This document shows, in pieces, positions 34,728-43,203 of a stretch of 64,000 nt of DNA; positions within the stretch are counted from its first letter, which is position 1; each line of letters begins with the position of its first letter. Under the pieces are notes generated by a model that saw nothing but the letters and a program-made list of their open reading frames with translations, was not told where the DNA came from and did no database searches. The DNA is taken from positions 1,212,303 through 1,276,302 of the forward strand of contig JAOZID010000010.1 in the NCBI GenBank assembly GCA_026014465.1, in the 5' to 3' direction. This DNA is from Candidatus Bathyarchaeota archaeon (GTDB lineage: Archaea; Thermoproteota; Bathyarchaeia; Bathyarchaeales; Bathycorpusculaceae). The translations under genes and the position numbers were made by a program.

Positions 34728-35570
34728 CTAGTAGTTGCTTTGGGGAAGCCGAAAATCGTTCCCGATGGTTCGGTATTCAAGTTTGGGTGCTAAGGGCATT
34801 TTTCTTTTATGCTCCACTTTTAGCCAACGCGCTTTCACCTGTTTGACTTGGTTTTCGTCTATGTTTAGTTGCTCTGCGATTTCTTTGGTGGTCATGAACC
34901 GCTCGAGCCCAAACAGCATCAAATCAAGCTCTTCGTATTTCATTCCTAGCTCGCCTTCTGCTGACTGGTTAGGCCACAGAGCTGGCGTGGAGGGTTTATC
35001 TGCAAGTTCCTTGGGTATCCCCAGATGCTTTGCTAGCATGCGGACTTGGGTTTTGTAGAGGTCCAGTATGGGGGCTATGTCTGCGGCGGCGTCTCCCCAT
35101 TTGGTGAAGTAGCCCATCATTGCTTCTGATTTGTCTGAGCTTCCGCCGACGATCTTGTTTAACTTGTTAGCGTAGTAGTAGAGGTATATCATTCGGCTGC
35201 GGGCTTTGATGTTGCCTTTGCAGAGTTTGTTTGTGACGTCAAAGATGGGTATGGACTGGTAGAATCCTTCTAGGGCAGGTGTGATGTCACAGATTTTTGT
35301 TTGGATTCCAAATATGTCGGCGACTGTTTGGGCGTCTTGGATGTCTTGGTTGCTACGGGTTTCTTTTTCAGGCAGCATGAGACCCATTACGTTTTTGCCT
35401 CCTATGGCTTTGGCTGAAAGGGCTGCTATGGTGTTGCTGTCAACTCCGCCTGAAAGCCCAACAACTATCCCTTTTGCTCCAGTGTTTTCCACGTAGCTTT
35501 TGATGAATCTGTTTATCCTTTTTTCAACATCAACTAAATCCAGTTCCATGACCGATGGCGTTAGCTTCAT
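34728..35570 (-). CDS. nadE: NAD synthetase NadE
   Basis: 280 residues, the length of ammonia-type NadE. PP-loop G-L-S-G-G-V-D-S-N near residue 38 is the ATP pyrophosphatase motif; G-G-S-S-D-K-S-E and G-D-A-A-A-D-I-A-P mark the deamido-NAD site. The C-terminal segment (about residues 205-250) resembles a small helix-turn-helix pattern. It makes NAD from deamido-NAD. It is divergent from elf1, with TATA-like boxes for both directions at 35607-35631. Confidence 0.95.
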   Translation of the reverse strand: MKLTPSVMELDLVDVEKRINRFIKSYVENTGAKGIVVGLSGGVDSNTIAALSAKAIGGKNVMGLMLPEKETRSNQDIQDAQTVADIFGIQTKICDITPALEGFYQSIPIFDVTNKLCKGNIKARSRMIYLYYYANKLNKIVGGSSDKSEAMMGYFTKWGDAAADIAPILDLYKTQVRMLAKHLGIPKELADKPSTPALWPNQSAEGELGMKYEELDLMLFGLERFMTTKEIAEQLNIDENQVKQVKARWLKVEHKRKMPLAPKLEYRTIGNDFRLPQSNY

Positions 35571-35606
35571 GTCTTTCGTGTCCTTCCTGTTTTATGGTTG
35601 TAGGCA

Positions 35607-35631
35607 ACTATTTAAGGACAAGCATAAATAC
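35607..35631. promoter_or_regulatory. Divergent nadE / elf1 promoters
   Basis: The plus strand has CATAAATAC (35623-35631) about 40 nt before the elf1 ATG; the minus strand has CTTAAATAG (35607-35615), about 40 nt before the nadE start. Both look like TATA elements. Confidence 0.45.
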
Positions 35632-35669
35632 TAAGCACGAATAACCTTTCCGATACAGAGGATGTTAAT

Positions 35670-35936
35670 ATGGGGCGAAGAAGAAAAAAAGTTATTCACA
35701 TTCCAAAGAAACGTTTACCTAAATTCTTCTCCTGCCCTAGATGCGGAAAAGAAACCGTTTGTGTAGATATTTTGCGAGAAGAAAACCGCGCAACCGCAAA
35801 CTGTAGCAGTTGTGGCTTGCAAGAAGAGTTCCCAATTAAACCTGCACAGGGCGAAGTAGATGTTTACTGCATGTTCACCGACAGCGTCTATGGGTCCTCA
35901 CGAAAATCATCTATGACAAACACTGAAGGTGCCTAA
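35670..35936 (+). CDS. Elf1-type transcription elongation zinc-ribbon protein
   Basis: 88 residues. A basic start (G-R-R-R-K-K-V) is followed by a four-cysteine zinc ribbon, C-P-R-C-G (22-26) and C-S-S-C-G (about 45-49), and a short acidic tail. The layout matches archaeal Elf1 (transcription elongation factor 1 homologue), which binds the RNA polymerase cleft. GAGGAT lies upstream of the ATG. It is the first gene before GGGPS and DP2. Confidence 0.85.
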   Translation: MGRRRKKVIHIPKKRLPKFFSCPRCGKETVCVDILREENRATANCSSCGLQEEFPIKPAQGEVDVYCMFTDSVYGSSRKSSMTNTEGA

Positions 35937-35953
35937 CAGGTAAGGTATGCAGC

Positions 35954-36706
35954 ATGCTTGGGCGTGTTGAAAAGTATTTGCTTGAAAAACTTCGCTCTGA
36001 CGGCGCAGTTCACATGACACTTTTAGACCCTGAAGAAGTAACAGTTGCCCAAGCCACCCAAATCGCCGAAAACTCTTGCAGCAACGGAACCACCGCCATA
36101 ATGATAGGCGGCTCCACAGTTTCTTCTCAAAACCACCTCGACGACGTAGTGCAAGCCATAAAAAAAGCTGTAGACCTCCCCACCGTCTTGTTCCCAGGCA
36201 ACGTAAATGGAATTAGCCGCTACGCCGACGCCATCTGGTTCATGTCCATGCTCAACTCCGTAGACCCATACTTTTTGATGGGTGTCCAAATTCTAGGTGC
36301 GCCTTTAGTGAAGAAGTACGGTATAGAGCCTATTTCTATGGGTTACATAATTGTGGGGGATGGCGGAACTGCGGGTATAGTTGGTAGAGCAATATCTGTT
36401 CCGTACAATAAACCTGAACTTGCAGCAGCGCATGCTATGGCGGGGCAGTACCTTGGAATGCGTTTCATTTACTTAGAAGGCGGGTCAGGAGCAAAAAATC
36501 CAGTTCCTCCTGAAATGATTGGCACCGTTAAGAAACTCATAGATGTTCCCCTTATCGTGGGTGGTGGGATTAGAACCAAAGAACAAGCGTGGACTGCTGC
36601 TTCGGCAGGCGCAGACATAATCGTTACTGGTAACGTGGTCGAAAGCGTGGGGTCTGCCCAAAAAGTCGCCGAGATAATTAGCGGCATCAAAAAAGTCAAC
36701 CAATAA
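35954..36706 (+). CDS. Geranylgeranylglyceryl phosphate synthase
   Basis: 250 residues of the PcrB/GGGPS TIM barrel: H-M-T-L-L-D-P-E near residue 20, G-G-S-T-V-S near 54, Y-L-E-G-G-S-G-A near 173, and G-G-G-I-R-T and V-T-G-N-V-V at the phosphate site. It makes the first ether bond of archaeal lipids from sn-glycerol-1-phosphate and GGPP. Located 17 nt after elf1, same strand. Confidence 0.95.
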   Translation: MLGRVEKYLLEKLRSDGAVHMTLLDPEEVTVAQATQIAENSCSNGTTAIMIGGSTVSSQNHLDDVVQAIKKAVDLPTVLFPGNVNGISRYADAIWFMSMLNSVDPYFLMGVQILGAPLVKKYGIEPISMGYIIVGDGGTAGIVGRAISVPYNKPELAAAHAMAGQYLGMRFIYLEGGSGAKNPVPPEMIGTVKKLIDVPLIVGGGIRTKEQAWTAASAGADIIVTGNVVESVGSAQKVAEIISGIKKVNQ

Positions 36707-36788
36707 CCCTTTTAGCTCTTTCTTGGCAAATGTTTTTCTTTAGAAACCCAAAAAAGCTGCGTTGTTCACCTGATAGGTAGAGAGCCTT

Positions 36789-39700
36789 ATGCCTAGAGAA
36801 GTTAGCGCGTCGTATAATGATTACATTTCTTGCATGGAAACTGAGCTTAAGCAAATGTATGACTTAAGCGATAAGGCACGCGCAAAAGGTCTTGACCCCG
36901 CATTGAAAACTGAATGCATCATTGCGCATGACATCGCCGACTTGGTTGAGGGCTTGGTGGGTCCAAAAGGCGTAGCAGCTAGCATCCGTGAATTAAACAA
37001 AACGTTGGGGCGAGAGGAAATTGCGTTCAAGATTACTGAGCAAATTGTTCACGGCAAGTTTGGAGAGATGCACCCTGAAGAGGCTGCTGAGCAGGCGATT
37101 CGAACGGCTCTTGCCATTTTCACCGAAGGCTTAACCGCCGCACCCATCCAAGGCGTCGCTCAAGTTAAAATCAAGGCAAACAGCGACCAAACGCGGTATT
37201 TGGCCATTTATTTTGCTGGTCCAATTCGTTCGGCGGGCGGCACTGACCAAGCGTTAACTCTTGTAGTGGGTGACCACGTACGCAAACAGTTGGGACTAGA
37301 TAAGTACAAGCCAACTCCCGAGGAGGTCTCACGGTTTGTAGAGGAACTTCGCACGTTTGAACGCTCCGTAGGCAGGTTCCAGTACCACATCCCTGACGCC
37401 GAACTCAAAAAAGCCCTTGACCTAATACCCGTAGAAGTAACCGGCACAGAATCTGACCCCGTAGAAGTTTCCTCCTACCGAAACCTCCCCCGCATAGAAA
37501 CCAACCGCGTCCGAGGTGGAGCCCTGCGAGTTGTAAACGACGGCATAGTGGGACGCGCACTCAAAGTTTTAATCATCGTGGAAAAACTCGGTTTCCAAGG
37601 CTGGGACTGGCTAGCCGACTTCAAAAAGAAAAAAACTGAACAAAAAAAATCTGGCGGCTTCATGGACGACGTCATTGCAGGGCGTCCCATCTTCGCTTTT
37701 CCCTCTCGCCGCGGCGGCTTTAGGCTCAGGTACGGGCGTGCTAGGAACACGGGTTTGTCGGCGGTGGGTATTCATCCTGCTACGATGCTTGTTGTGGAGA
37801 GTTTTTTGGCGGCGGGTACACAGATGCGTTTAGAGCTTCCTGGAAAAGGCGGCGTTACCATGCCCGTGGACACGATTGAGCCGCCCGTGGTTTTGCTCAA
37901 AGACGACTCAGTGGTTAGGGTTTCCACTTCAAACTTTAAAAGCCTAAAAGGGCAAATCCAAAAAATCCTCTTTTTAGGCGACATACTCATCAGCTTTGGC
38001 GACTTCCTCTACACCAACAAGGCTCTTCTCCCCTCTGGGTACGTGGAAGAATGGTGGATAAAAGACCTAAAACACGCAATCAAAACACGTTTCAACGATG
38101 ACTTAAACAAAGCCGCCACCGCTGCTGGCATTTCATCAAAGACACTTGAGAACTTGTTTTTGGACCCCTTGGGCGGGGAGTTTACTGTAAAAGACGCTTT
38201 TGCCCTCTCAAAGAGCTTGGAGGTGCCTTTGTATCCGCGGTTTAATTTTTTCTGGTCTAATCTTTCCTCCGCAAAAGAAGTTCAGCTGCTAAAAGATTGG
38301 CTCTCAAACTCCAAAGTAAGCTACGTTGACGGCTGCGTTACCTCGATTACTGGGGAACTAGACGAGAACACCGCGACTGTTCTACGTAAAATATATGCGC
38401 CACAAAAAGTCTTGGATGGACAAATTCTGCTTGAAGGCGAAGATGCCTGCGCTTTAGCATGCTTGTTAGGGTACGATAGCTCTCGAACCTTAGCGGATTC
38501 TGTGGATTCTGTGTTTGAAGCTGTTAGTGCTCTTTCGGGTGTGGAAGTTAGGGATAAAGCTCCGACTTTTGTTGGTGCACGCATGGGCAGGCCTGAAAAA
38601 GCTAAAAGACGCGAAATGAAGCCGCTGGTGCACGTTTTGTTCCCTGTTAGTTTGGCGGGTGGTTCTCATAGGGACTTGGTGGAGGCGGGGCGTAAAGGCC
38701 CTGTTTTTGTTGAAACCGTCAAGCGTAAATGCCCCAAGTGCCGTGACTTCACATTGAGCGTTTTGTGCCCCAAATGCGGATGTGAAACAGAGGTCGAGTA
38801 TTTTTGTCCTCGCTGTGGCAGACCCTTAAAAAAAGAGGTTGGTTGCCCTGAATGCAAGGCTGAGGGCGTTCCGTATCAGCGTCAACCCTTCAATTTCAAG
38901 AAGCTAATTGCTGAGGTTTCCACTGGTTTGGGGATTCCTCCTCCTAAGCAGCTGCGCGGCGTTAAAGGCTTAACAAACGAGGACAAAACCCCCGAGATAA
39001 TCCAAAAAGGCATCCTGCGCGCTAAACATAACCTCTCTGTCTACAAGGACGGCACCATCCGATTCGACGCCACCAACGCCCCTTTAACCCACATCAAACC
39101 TGGCGAAATCGGGGTTTCAGTAGAAAAACTGCGTCAACTCGGCTACACCTACGACATCCACGGCGCCCCGCTACGTGACCCTGAGCAGATTTTGGAGCTA
39201 AAAATCCAAGACATAGTGATTCCGTGGAACGCTGCGGAATATTTTGTTCATGTGGCTAATTTTATTGATGAGCTTTTAGAGCGCGTCTACAATCTTCCAC
39301 GGTACTATAACGTGAAGGCTCCTGAAGAGCTTGTTGGGCACTTAGTTATGGGTTTAGCCCCCCACACCTGCGCGTGCATCCTAGGACGCGTAGTCGGCTT
39401 CACTAACCTTAAGCTGATTTATGCTCATCCAATTTGGCATTCTGCAAAACGCCGCGACTGCGACGGAGACGAAGACGCCATCATCTTGGCTTTGGACACG
39501 CTCCTAAACTTTTCCAAACGGTATTTGCCCGCGGCAATTGGCGGCATAATGGATGCTCCAATGGAGTTGATTCCGTTTGTTAACACGCGTGAGGTTCAAC
39601 GGCAAGCCCATGACTGCGATGTTGACGGCGACTACCCCTTAGAGATGTACCTGCAAAGCCTCAAAAAAACCGACGCCAAACAACTAACCAAGATAATGGA

Positions 39701-40217
39701 TTTAGTAAGCCACAGATTGGGGACACCCGCGCAGTTTGAAGGGTTCCTCTACACCACTCCCGTATCCAACGTGAACATGGGTAACTCCGAAAGCAGCTAC
39801 AAACAACTCAAATCCATGATTGAAAAACTCAATCTCCAACTTGAACTGGGCGAAAGAATCGACGCCGTTGACGTTCGCCACGTAGCCATGAAAGTGTTAA
39901 CCACCCATTTCATACGTGACATATCAGGAAACCTACGTGCATTCTCCACCCAAGCCTTCCGATGCAAATCCTGCAACAAACGCTTCCGACGCCTTCCCCT
40001 CCAAGGAAAATGCCCGTTTTGCGGCGGCAAATTCACTTTAACCGTGTATCGCGGCGGCATAGAAAAATACCTTGCGCCCGCCCAGCAAATGGTCGACAAA
40101 TACGGCTTGCCCAACTACTACACCCAACGAATGATGCTTATCAAAGACGAACTTCACTACATGTTCGATAATAAAAAACCCAAACAAGCCAGCCTCCTAG
40201 ATTTTGGGCAAACCTAA
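36789..40217 (+). CDS. polC: DNA polymerase D large subunit DP2
   Basis: 1142 residues, intein-free. N-terminal F-A-G-P-I-R-S-A-G-G-T block; zinc modules C-P-K-C/C-P-K-C-G/C-P-R-C-G/C-P-E-C (about 640-700) and C-K-S-C/C-P-F-C-G near the C-terminus. The catalytic acidic centre is D-C-D-G-D-E-D (about 891) with D-C-D-V-D-G-D nearby (about 941). The C-terminus K-Q-A-S-L-L-D-F-G resembles a PCNA-binding PIP box, lacking the last aromatic. It forms PolD with DP1 (27549). The fold is related to the double-psi barrel of RNA polymerases. Confidence 0.97.
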   Translation: MPREVSASYNDYISCMETELKQMYDLSDKARAKGLDPALKTECIIAHDIADLVEGLVGPKGVAASIRELNKTLGREEIAFKITEQIVHGKFGEMHPEEAAEQAIRTALAIFTEGLTAAPIQGVAQVKIKANSDQTRYLAIYFAGPIRSAGGTDQALTLVVGDHVRKQLGLDKYKPTPEEVSRFVEELRTFERSVGRFQYHIPDAELKKALDLIPVEVTGTESDPVEVSSYRNLPRIETNRVRGGALRVVNDGIVGRALKVLIIVEKLGFQGWDWLADFKKKKTEQKKSGGFMDDVIAGRPIFAFPSRRGGFRLRYGRARNTGLSAVGIHPATMLVVESFLAAGTQMRLELPGKGGVTMPVDTIEPPVVLLKDDSVVRVSTSNFKSLKGQIQKILFLGDILISFGDFLYTNKALLPSGYVEEWWIKDLKHAIKTRFNDDLNKAATAAGISSKTLENLFLDPLGGEFTVKDAFALSKSLEVPLYPRFNFFWSNLSSAKEVQLLKDWLSNSKVSYVDGCVTSITGELDENTATVLRKIYAPQKVLDGQILLEGEDACALACLLGYDSSRTLADSVDSVFEAVSALSGVEVRDKAPTFVGARMGRPEKAKRREMKPLVHVLFPVSLAGGSHRDLVEAGRKGPVFVETVKRKCPKCRDFTLSVLCPKCGCETEVEYFCPRCGRPLKKEVGCPECKAEGVPYQRQPFNFKKLIAEVSTGLGIPPPKQLRGVKGLTNEDKTPEIIQKGILRAKHNLSVYKDGTIRFDATNAPLTHIKPGEIGVSVEKLRQLGYTYDIHGAPLRDPEQILELKIQDIVIPWNAAEYFVHVANFIDELLERVYNLPRYYNVKAPEELVGHLVMGLAPHTCACILGRVVGFTNLKLIYAHPIWHSAKRRDCDGDEDAIILALDTLLNFSKRYLPAAIGGIMDAPMELIPFVNTREVQRQAHDCDVDGDYPLEMYLQSLKKTDAKQLTKIMDLVSHRLGTPAQFEGFLYTTPVSNVNMGNSESSYKQLKSMIEKLNLQLELGERIDAVDVRHVAMKVLTTHFIRDISGNLRAFSTQAFRCKSCNKRFRRLPLQGKCPFCGGKFTLTVYRGGIEKYLAPAQQMVDKYGLPNYYTQRMMLIKDELHYMFDNKKPKQASLLDFGQT

Positions 40218-40257
40218 AAAGCTTTTCAACACCACCCAAATACTAACTATCAAGCAG

Positions 40258-40524
40258 GTGCCAACCATAAAACGTAGCCTTCACCCCAACGCTTACTTGC
40301 TCCACATCAAAAACATACGCAAAGGTCTCTCTGCCCGCTCAAAAATCCTCAACTACCTCGACAGCAACCAAGCCAGCGCCTCAGCCATCGCAACAAAAAC
40401 GCGGCTCTCTTACGGCGTTGTGATGCATCATCTGCGGCTTTTAGAAACCGCCTCTGCCGTTAAACGCAAGGGCACGCGTCCCTACATTTGGCTAGCTACG
40501 GGTTCAGGGCAAACGCGCCTGTAA
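40258..40524 (+). CDS. ArsR-like winged-helix protein
   Basis: About 88 residues. Winged-helix pattern: R-S-K-I-L-N-Y-L-D, S-A-S-A-I-A-T-K-T-R-L-S-Y-G-V-V-M-H-H-L-R-L-L (recognition helix), wing K-R-K-G-T-R-P-Y-I-W-L. The start is uncertain: a TTG at 40204 overlaps the DP2 end by 14 nt, and a GTG at 40258 removes that overlap. It lies directly after DP2. Target genes are unknown. Confidence 0.65.
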   Translation: MPTIKRSLHPNAYLLHIKNIRKGLSARSKILNYLDSNQASASAIATKTRLSYGVVMHHLRLLETASAVKRKGTRPYIWLATGSGQTRL

Positions 40525-40530
40525 CAGATT

Positions 40531-40818
40531 TTAGAAGGTGCATTGACAAGGTGCGGCGCCGCATTTGGGGCATTTGTGCGGGTACTTGTTTAATGCGGCT
40601 TTTTCCAAGTCAACATCAACAATGTTAGCCAAAGACGCCAGCCACGCGATGACATCTGCAAACTCTTTCTCCAGCGCCTCTTTATCGTTGCCCTCCAACG
40701 CTTCAGCTAACTCTTTAACTTCATCTAGTAGCCAATCAAACGTCCCCTTCACACCACGCTCAATATCCCTATGAAAAAACAACTGCCTCATCATATCCTG
40801 AAATTCCCTAATCTCCAC
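40531..40818 (-). CDS. MazG-like nucleotide pyrophosphohydrolase
   Basis: 95 residues. The helical MazG pattern shows W-L-L-D-E-V-K-E-L-A-E-A-L (E-x-x-E) and E-K-E-F-A-D-V-I-A-W-L-A-S-L (D-V), the Mg-binding helices. The C-terminus has C-P-K-C-G-A-A-P-C-Q-C, a possible small zinc site. MazG-type enzymes hydrolyse (d)NTPs to monophosphates for house-cleaning. Confidence 0.85.
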   Translation of the reverse strand: MEIREFQDMMRQLFFHRDIERGVKGTFDWLLDEVKELAEALEGNDKEALEKEFADVIAWLASLANIVDVDLEKAALNKYPHKCPKCGAAPCQCTF

Positions 40819-40843
40819 CGTTCTACGCCTCCGCTTTAGCTGG

Positions 40844-42088
40844 TTATGGCCACAGTCCCAGAGTTTTTATGGCTTGGGCTACTCTGCCTACTCCGAGCAT
40901 GAGCGCGCCTGTTCGCATGTCGCTTTCCTCTTTCCTGCTTAAGGCGTAGACGTCGTTGAAGGCTTTGGTCATTTTAGCTTCGAGTTTACGATTTACTTCG
41001 TGCAGTGCCCATTGTTCGCGGGTTAGGTTTTGTACCCACTCAAAGTAGCTAACAGTTACGCCGCCGCTGTTGGCGAGTATGTCGGGGATTAGGCAGGTTC
41101 CTTTTTCATGTAAAATCCTGTCAGCTTGGGGGGTTGTTGGTCCGTTGGCGGCTTCTGCGACTACTTGGGCTTTGATTTGGTCAGCGTTTTTTTGTGTTAT
41201 CTGGTTTTCTAAGGCGGCGGGGATTAGTATGTCACATTGGCATTCGAGCAATTCTTCGTTGGTTTTGTTGGCGGCTTCTTTGAAGTTTTGCACTGACCCT
41301 GTTTTTTCTTTATGTGCAAGAAGTTTTGTGATGTTTATGCCGTTTGGGTTGTAGACTGCGCCTGTGGAGTCGCTTATGGCTACGACTTTGCATCCGAGTT
41401 CGCTGGCGGTTTTTGCAGCGCTGTATCCTACGTTACCAAACCCCTGAACTGCTACCGTGGCGTTCCCGAGTTTGAGGTTTATTTTTGGGGCGGCTTCTTT
41501 GATGCAGTGAATTACGCCTCTGCCTGTGGCTTCCAGTCTGCCTTCGGAGCCGCCAATTTCTACGGGTTTGCCCGTAACGCTTTCAGGAACACGGTACCCT
41601 TTGAGTTGGCTGTATGTGTCCATTATCCACGCCATCGTCTGCCCGTCCGTGTACATGTCAGGCGCAGGAATGTCGCGTTGGGGTCCTAGGTAGTCAAAGA
41701 TTAGGCTTACGTATCTGCGGGTTAACCGCTCCAGCTCTTGGGTGCTTAGTTTTTTGGTGTCGACGCATACGGCGCCTTTGGCTCCTCCGTAGGGTATGTC
41801 GGCTATGGCGCATTTCCATGTCATGAGCATGGCTAGGGCGGTGGCTTCGTTGAATGTGCTGGTTGGGTAATAGCGAATGCCACCCTTGAAGGGTCCGCGG
41901 ACGTCCCAGTGTTGCACTCGTAGTCCTTGGAACACTTCTACTGAGCCGTCGTCCATTCGGATATCTATGGAAACCCTGATGGAGCGTTTAGGATGGCTTA
42001 GTATCTTGTAGATTCCCCCATCCAAACCCAGTTTTTGAGAAGCCAACTCTAACTGCGCTAAAGCAACACTCAACGGCGTCTGGGTCAT
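40844..42088 (-). CDS. gdhA: Glutamate dehydrogenase (Glu/Leu/Phe/Val family)
   Basis: 414 residues. Substrate domain with G-P-F-K-G-G-I-R-Y and catalytic Lys in P-Y-G-G-A-K-G-A-V; cofactor domain with Q-G-F-G-N-V-G-Y-S-A; N-S-G-G-V-T-V-S-Y-F-E-W-V-Q near the C-terminus. The ATG at 42088 follows GGGAG and is preferred to 42121. It links 2-oxoglutarate and ammonia to glutamate. Other amino acid dehydrogenases are less likely because the glutamate-type K-G-G-I motif is present. Confidence 0.92.
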   Translation of the reverse strand: MTQTPLSVALAQLELASQKLGLDGGIYKILSHPKRSIRVSIDIRMDDGSVEVFQGLRVQHWDVRGPFKGGIRYYPTSTFNEATALAMLMTWKCAIADIPYGGAKGAVCVDTKKLSTQELERLTRRYVSLIFDYLGPQRDIPAPDMYTDGQTMAWIMDTYSQLKGYRVPESVTGKPVEIGGSEGRLEATGRGVIHCIKEAAPKINLKLGNATVAVQGFGNVGYSAAKTASELGCKVVAISDSTGAVYNPNGINITKLLAHKEKTGSVQNFKEAANKTNEELLECQCDILIPAALENQITQKNADQIKAQVVAEAANGPTTPQADRILHEKGTCLIPDILANSGGVTVSYFEWVQNLTREQWALHEVNRKLEAKMTKAFNDVYALSRKEESDMRTGALMLGVGRVAQAIKTLGLWP

Positions 42089-42159
42089 ACTAGAATCTCC
42101 CAAAAGAGTTCTTTCACACAAATTTCAAAACTTCTCCCATTACCCCTTTTATTACGCGT

Positions 42160-42759
42160 TTATTTTTCGACTGCCTCACGTATCCTACGCAGTTCCTTGA
42201 GCATTTCCTGATTCACGTTCTTCGCTGGATCAGCTTTTGCCTCAACCGCAACAGGCTCCACACCCTTAACAAAATTCATAATCACGTCTTTGACCTCCTC
42301 GAAATCCTTTACGCCAAAGATTTCTGCTTCGCCTGTTTTGTATCCTGAACTGCTAGCTCCTGAAAAACCCGCCGTCTGTATTGACAGTCTGCCTATTCCA
42401 TAGCGTCTGGAGATTGGTCCTTGATAGGTGTTAACGTTTGTTATACGATTGTAGGGTACAACACTCTTGGTTTTCCACCATACGCCTTTTCTGACTACTA
42501 GCTCGTCATCTTCCAGATAATATTTTATGGATATGTGGAATCTGGGAATCCAGTATGACGCAATTGCCACTACAATTAACAGTGGAGCTAAAACTGAAAG
42601 CGCCACTATAATTCCCGCCAACGCTTCTCCAATTAACACCAAACCCACTGTCAGCGGTATTATCCATGAAAGGAACCCGCATAAAAGCGTAATCGCAAGA
42701 TATGTTTGGTACAGCTTAATCAACTGTACATCTGCTCCAAACTCTTTCACAAGAACCAC
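42160..42759 (-). CDS. Membrane protein with bacterial PH (bPH2) domain
   Basis: 199 residues. Two adjacent transmembrane segments (about 18-70) are followed by a bPH2/YdbS-like domain (Y-Y-L-E-D-D-E-L-V-V-R-K-G-V-W-W-K, P-Y-N-R-I-T-N-V, R-Y-G-I-G-R-L-S-I-Q-T-A-G). A charged C-terminal tail follows. The role of archaeal members is unknown. Confidence 0.75.
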   Translation of the reverse strand: MVLVKEFGADVQLIKLYQTYLAITLLCGFLSWIIPLTVGLVLIGEALAGIIVALSVLAPLLIVVAIASYWIPRFHISIKYYLEDDELVVRKGVWWKTKSVVPYNRITNVNTYQGPISRRYGIGRLSIQTAGFSGASSSGYKTGEAEIFGVKDFEEVKDVIMNFVKGVEPVAVEAKADPAKNVNQEMLKELRRIREAVEK

Positions 42760-42849
42760 ATACTTCGCCTCTTAAACAAACTGTAACTTCTAATTTTCTT
42801 ATTTAGCTTCCTAAACATCAAGTTTGCTCTTTAGCTAAAAAAGAATAAC

Positions 42850-43191
42850 TCAAAGCAAAAGCTGCTGTTTTTCTTGACGTATCTTTCCTTCTTCGAGGCA
42901 GTTTCCGCAGACGCAGGTGAAGGGCAAGTTTCGGGTGTTGCAGATTTCGTAGTATTTGCATTCTATGCAGGGAAAGTCTTTGCCGCAGATTAGGCAGTTT
43001 TGTTTGAAGCCGACGTGTTTGTCGTTTAGGATTTCTGATATAGCGTCTATGGCTTTGTCGATGTTATTGTAGTCTTTTACGCTAAAAGTGCCGCTGCCAC
43101 GGTCATAATTCAAACCCAACCGCAATAGCAAAACAAACTTTTCCTTTTCCATGCGCGGAAGCCTAAACGATTTTTTATTCAAAACAACCAA
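42850..43191 (-). CDS. Cysteine-rich protein downstream of RFC-L
   Basis: 113 residues. N-terminal helical half, then C-L-I-C-G-K-D-F-P-C-I-E-C-K-Y-Y-E-I-C (about 70-88) and C-V-C-G-N-C (about 95-100): eight cysteines, enough for two zinc sites. No family is recognised. The TTG start at 43191 is backed by GGAGG 8 nt upstream, 13 nt after the RFC-L stop, so it is third in the rfcS-rfcL operon. Co-expression hints at a clamp-loader or DNA-linked role; it is not proven. Confidence 0.6.
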   Translation of the reverse strand: MVVLNKKSFRLPRMEKEKFVLLLRLGLNYDRGSGTFSVKDYNNIDKAIDAISEILNDKHVGFKQNCLICGKDFPCIECKYYEICNTRNLPFTCVCGNCLEEGKIRQEKQQLLL

Positions 43192-43203
43192 GTAGCATGC
43201 CTC

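Noticed and set aside
36789-40217. Intein in DP2, MCM or RFC
   Set aside because: The conserved motifs run through without insertion and lengths are normal.
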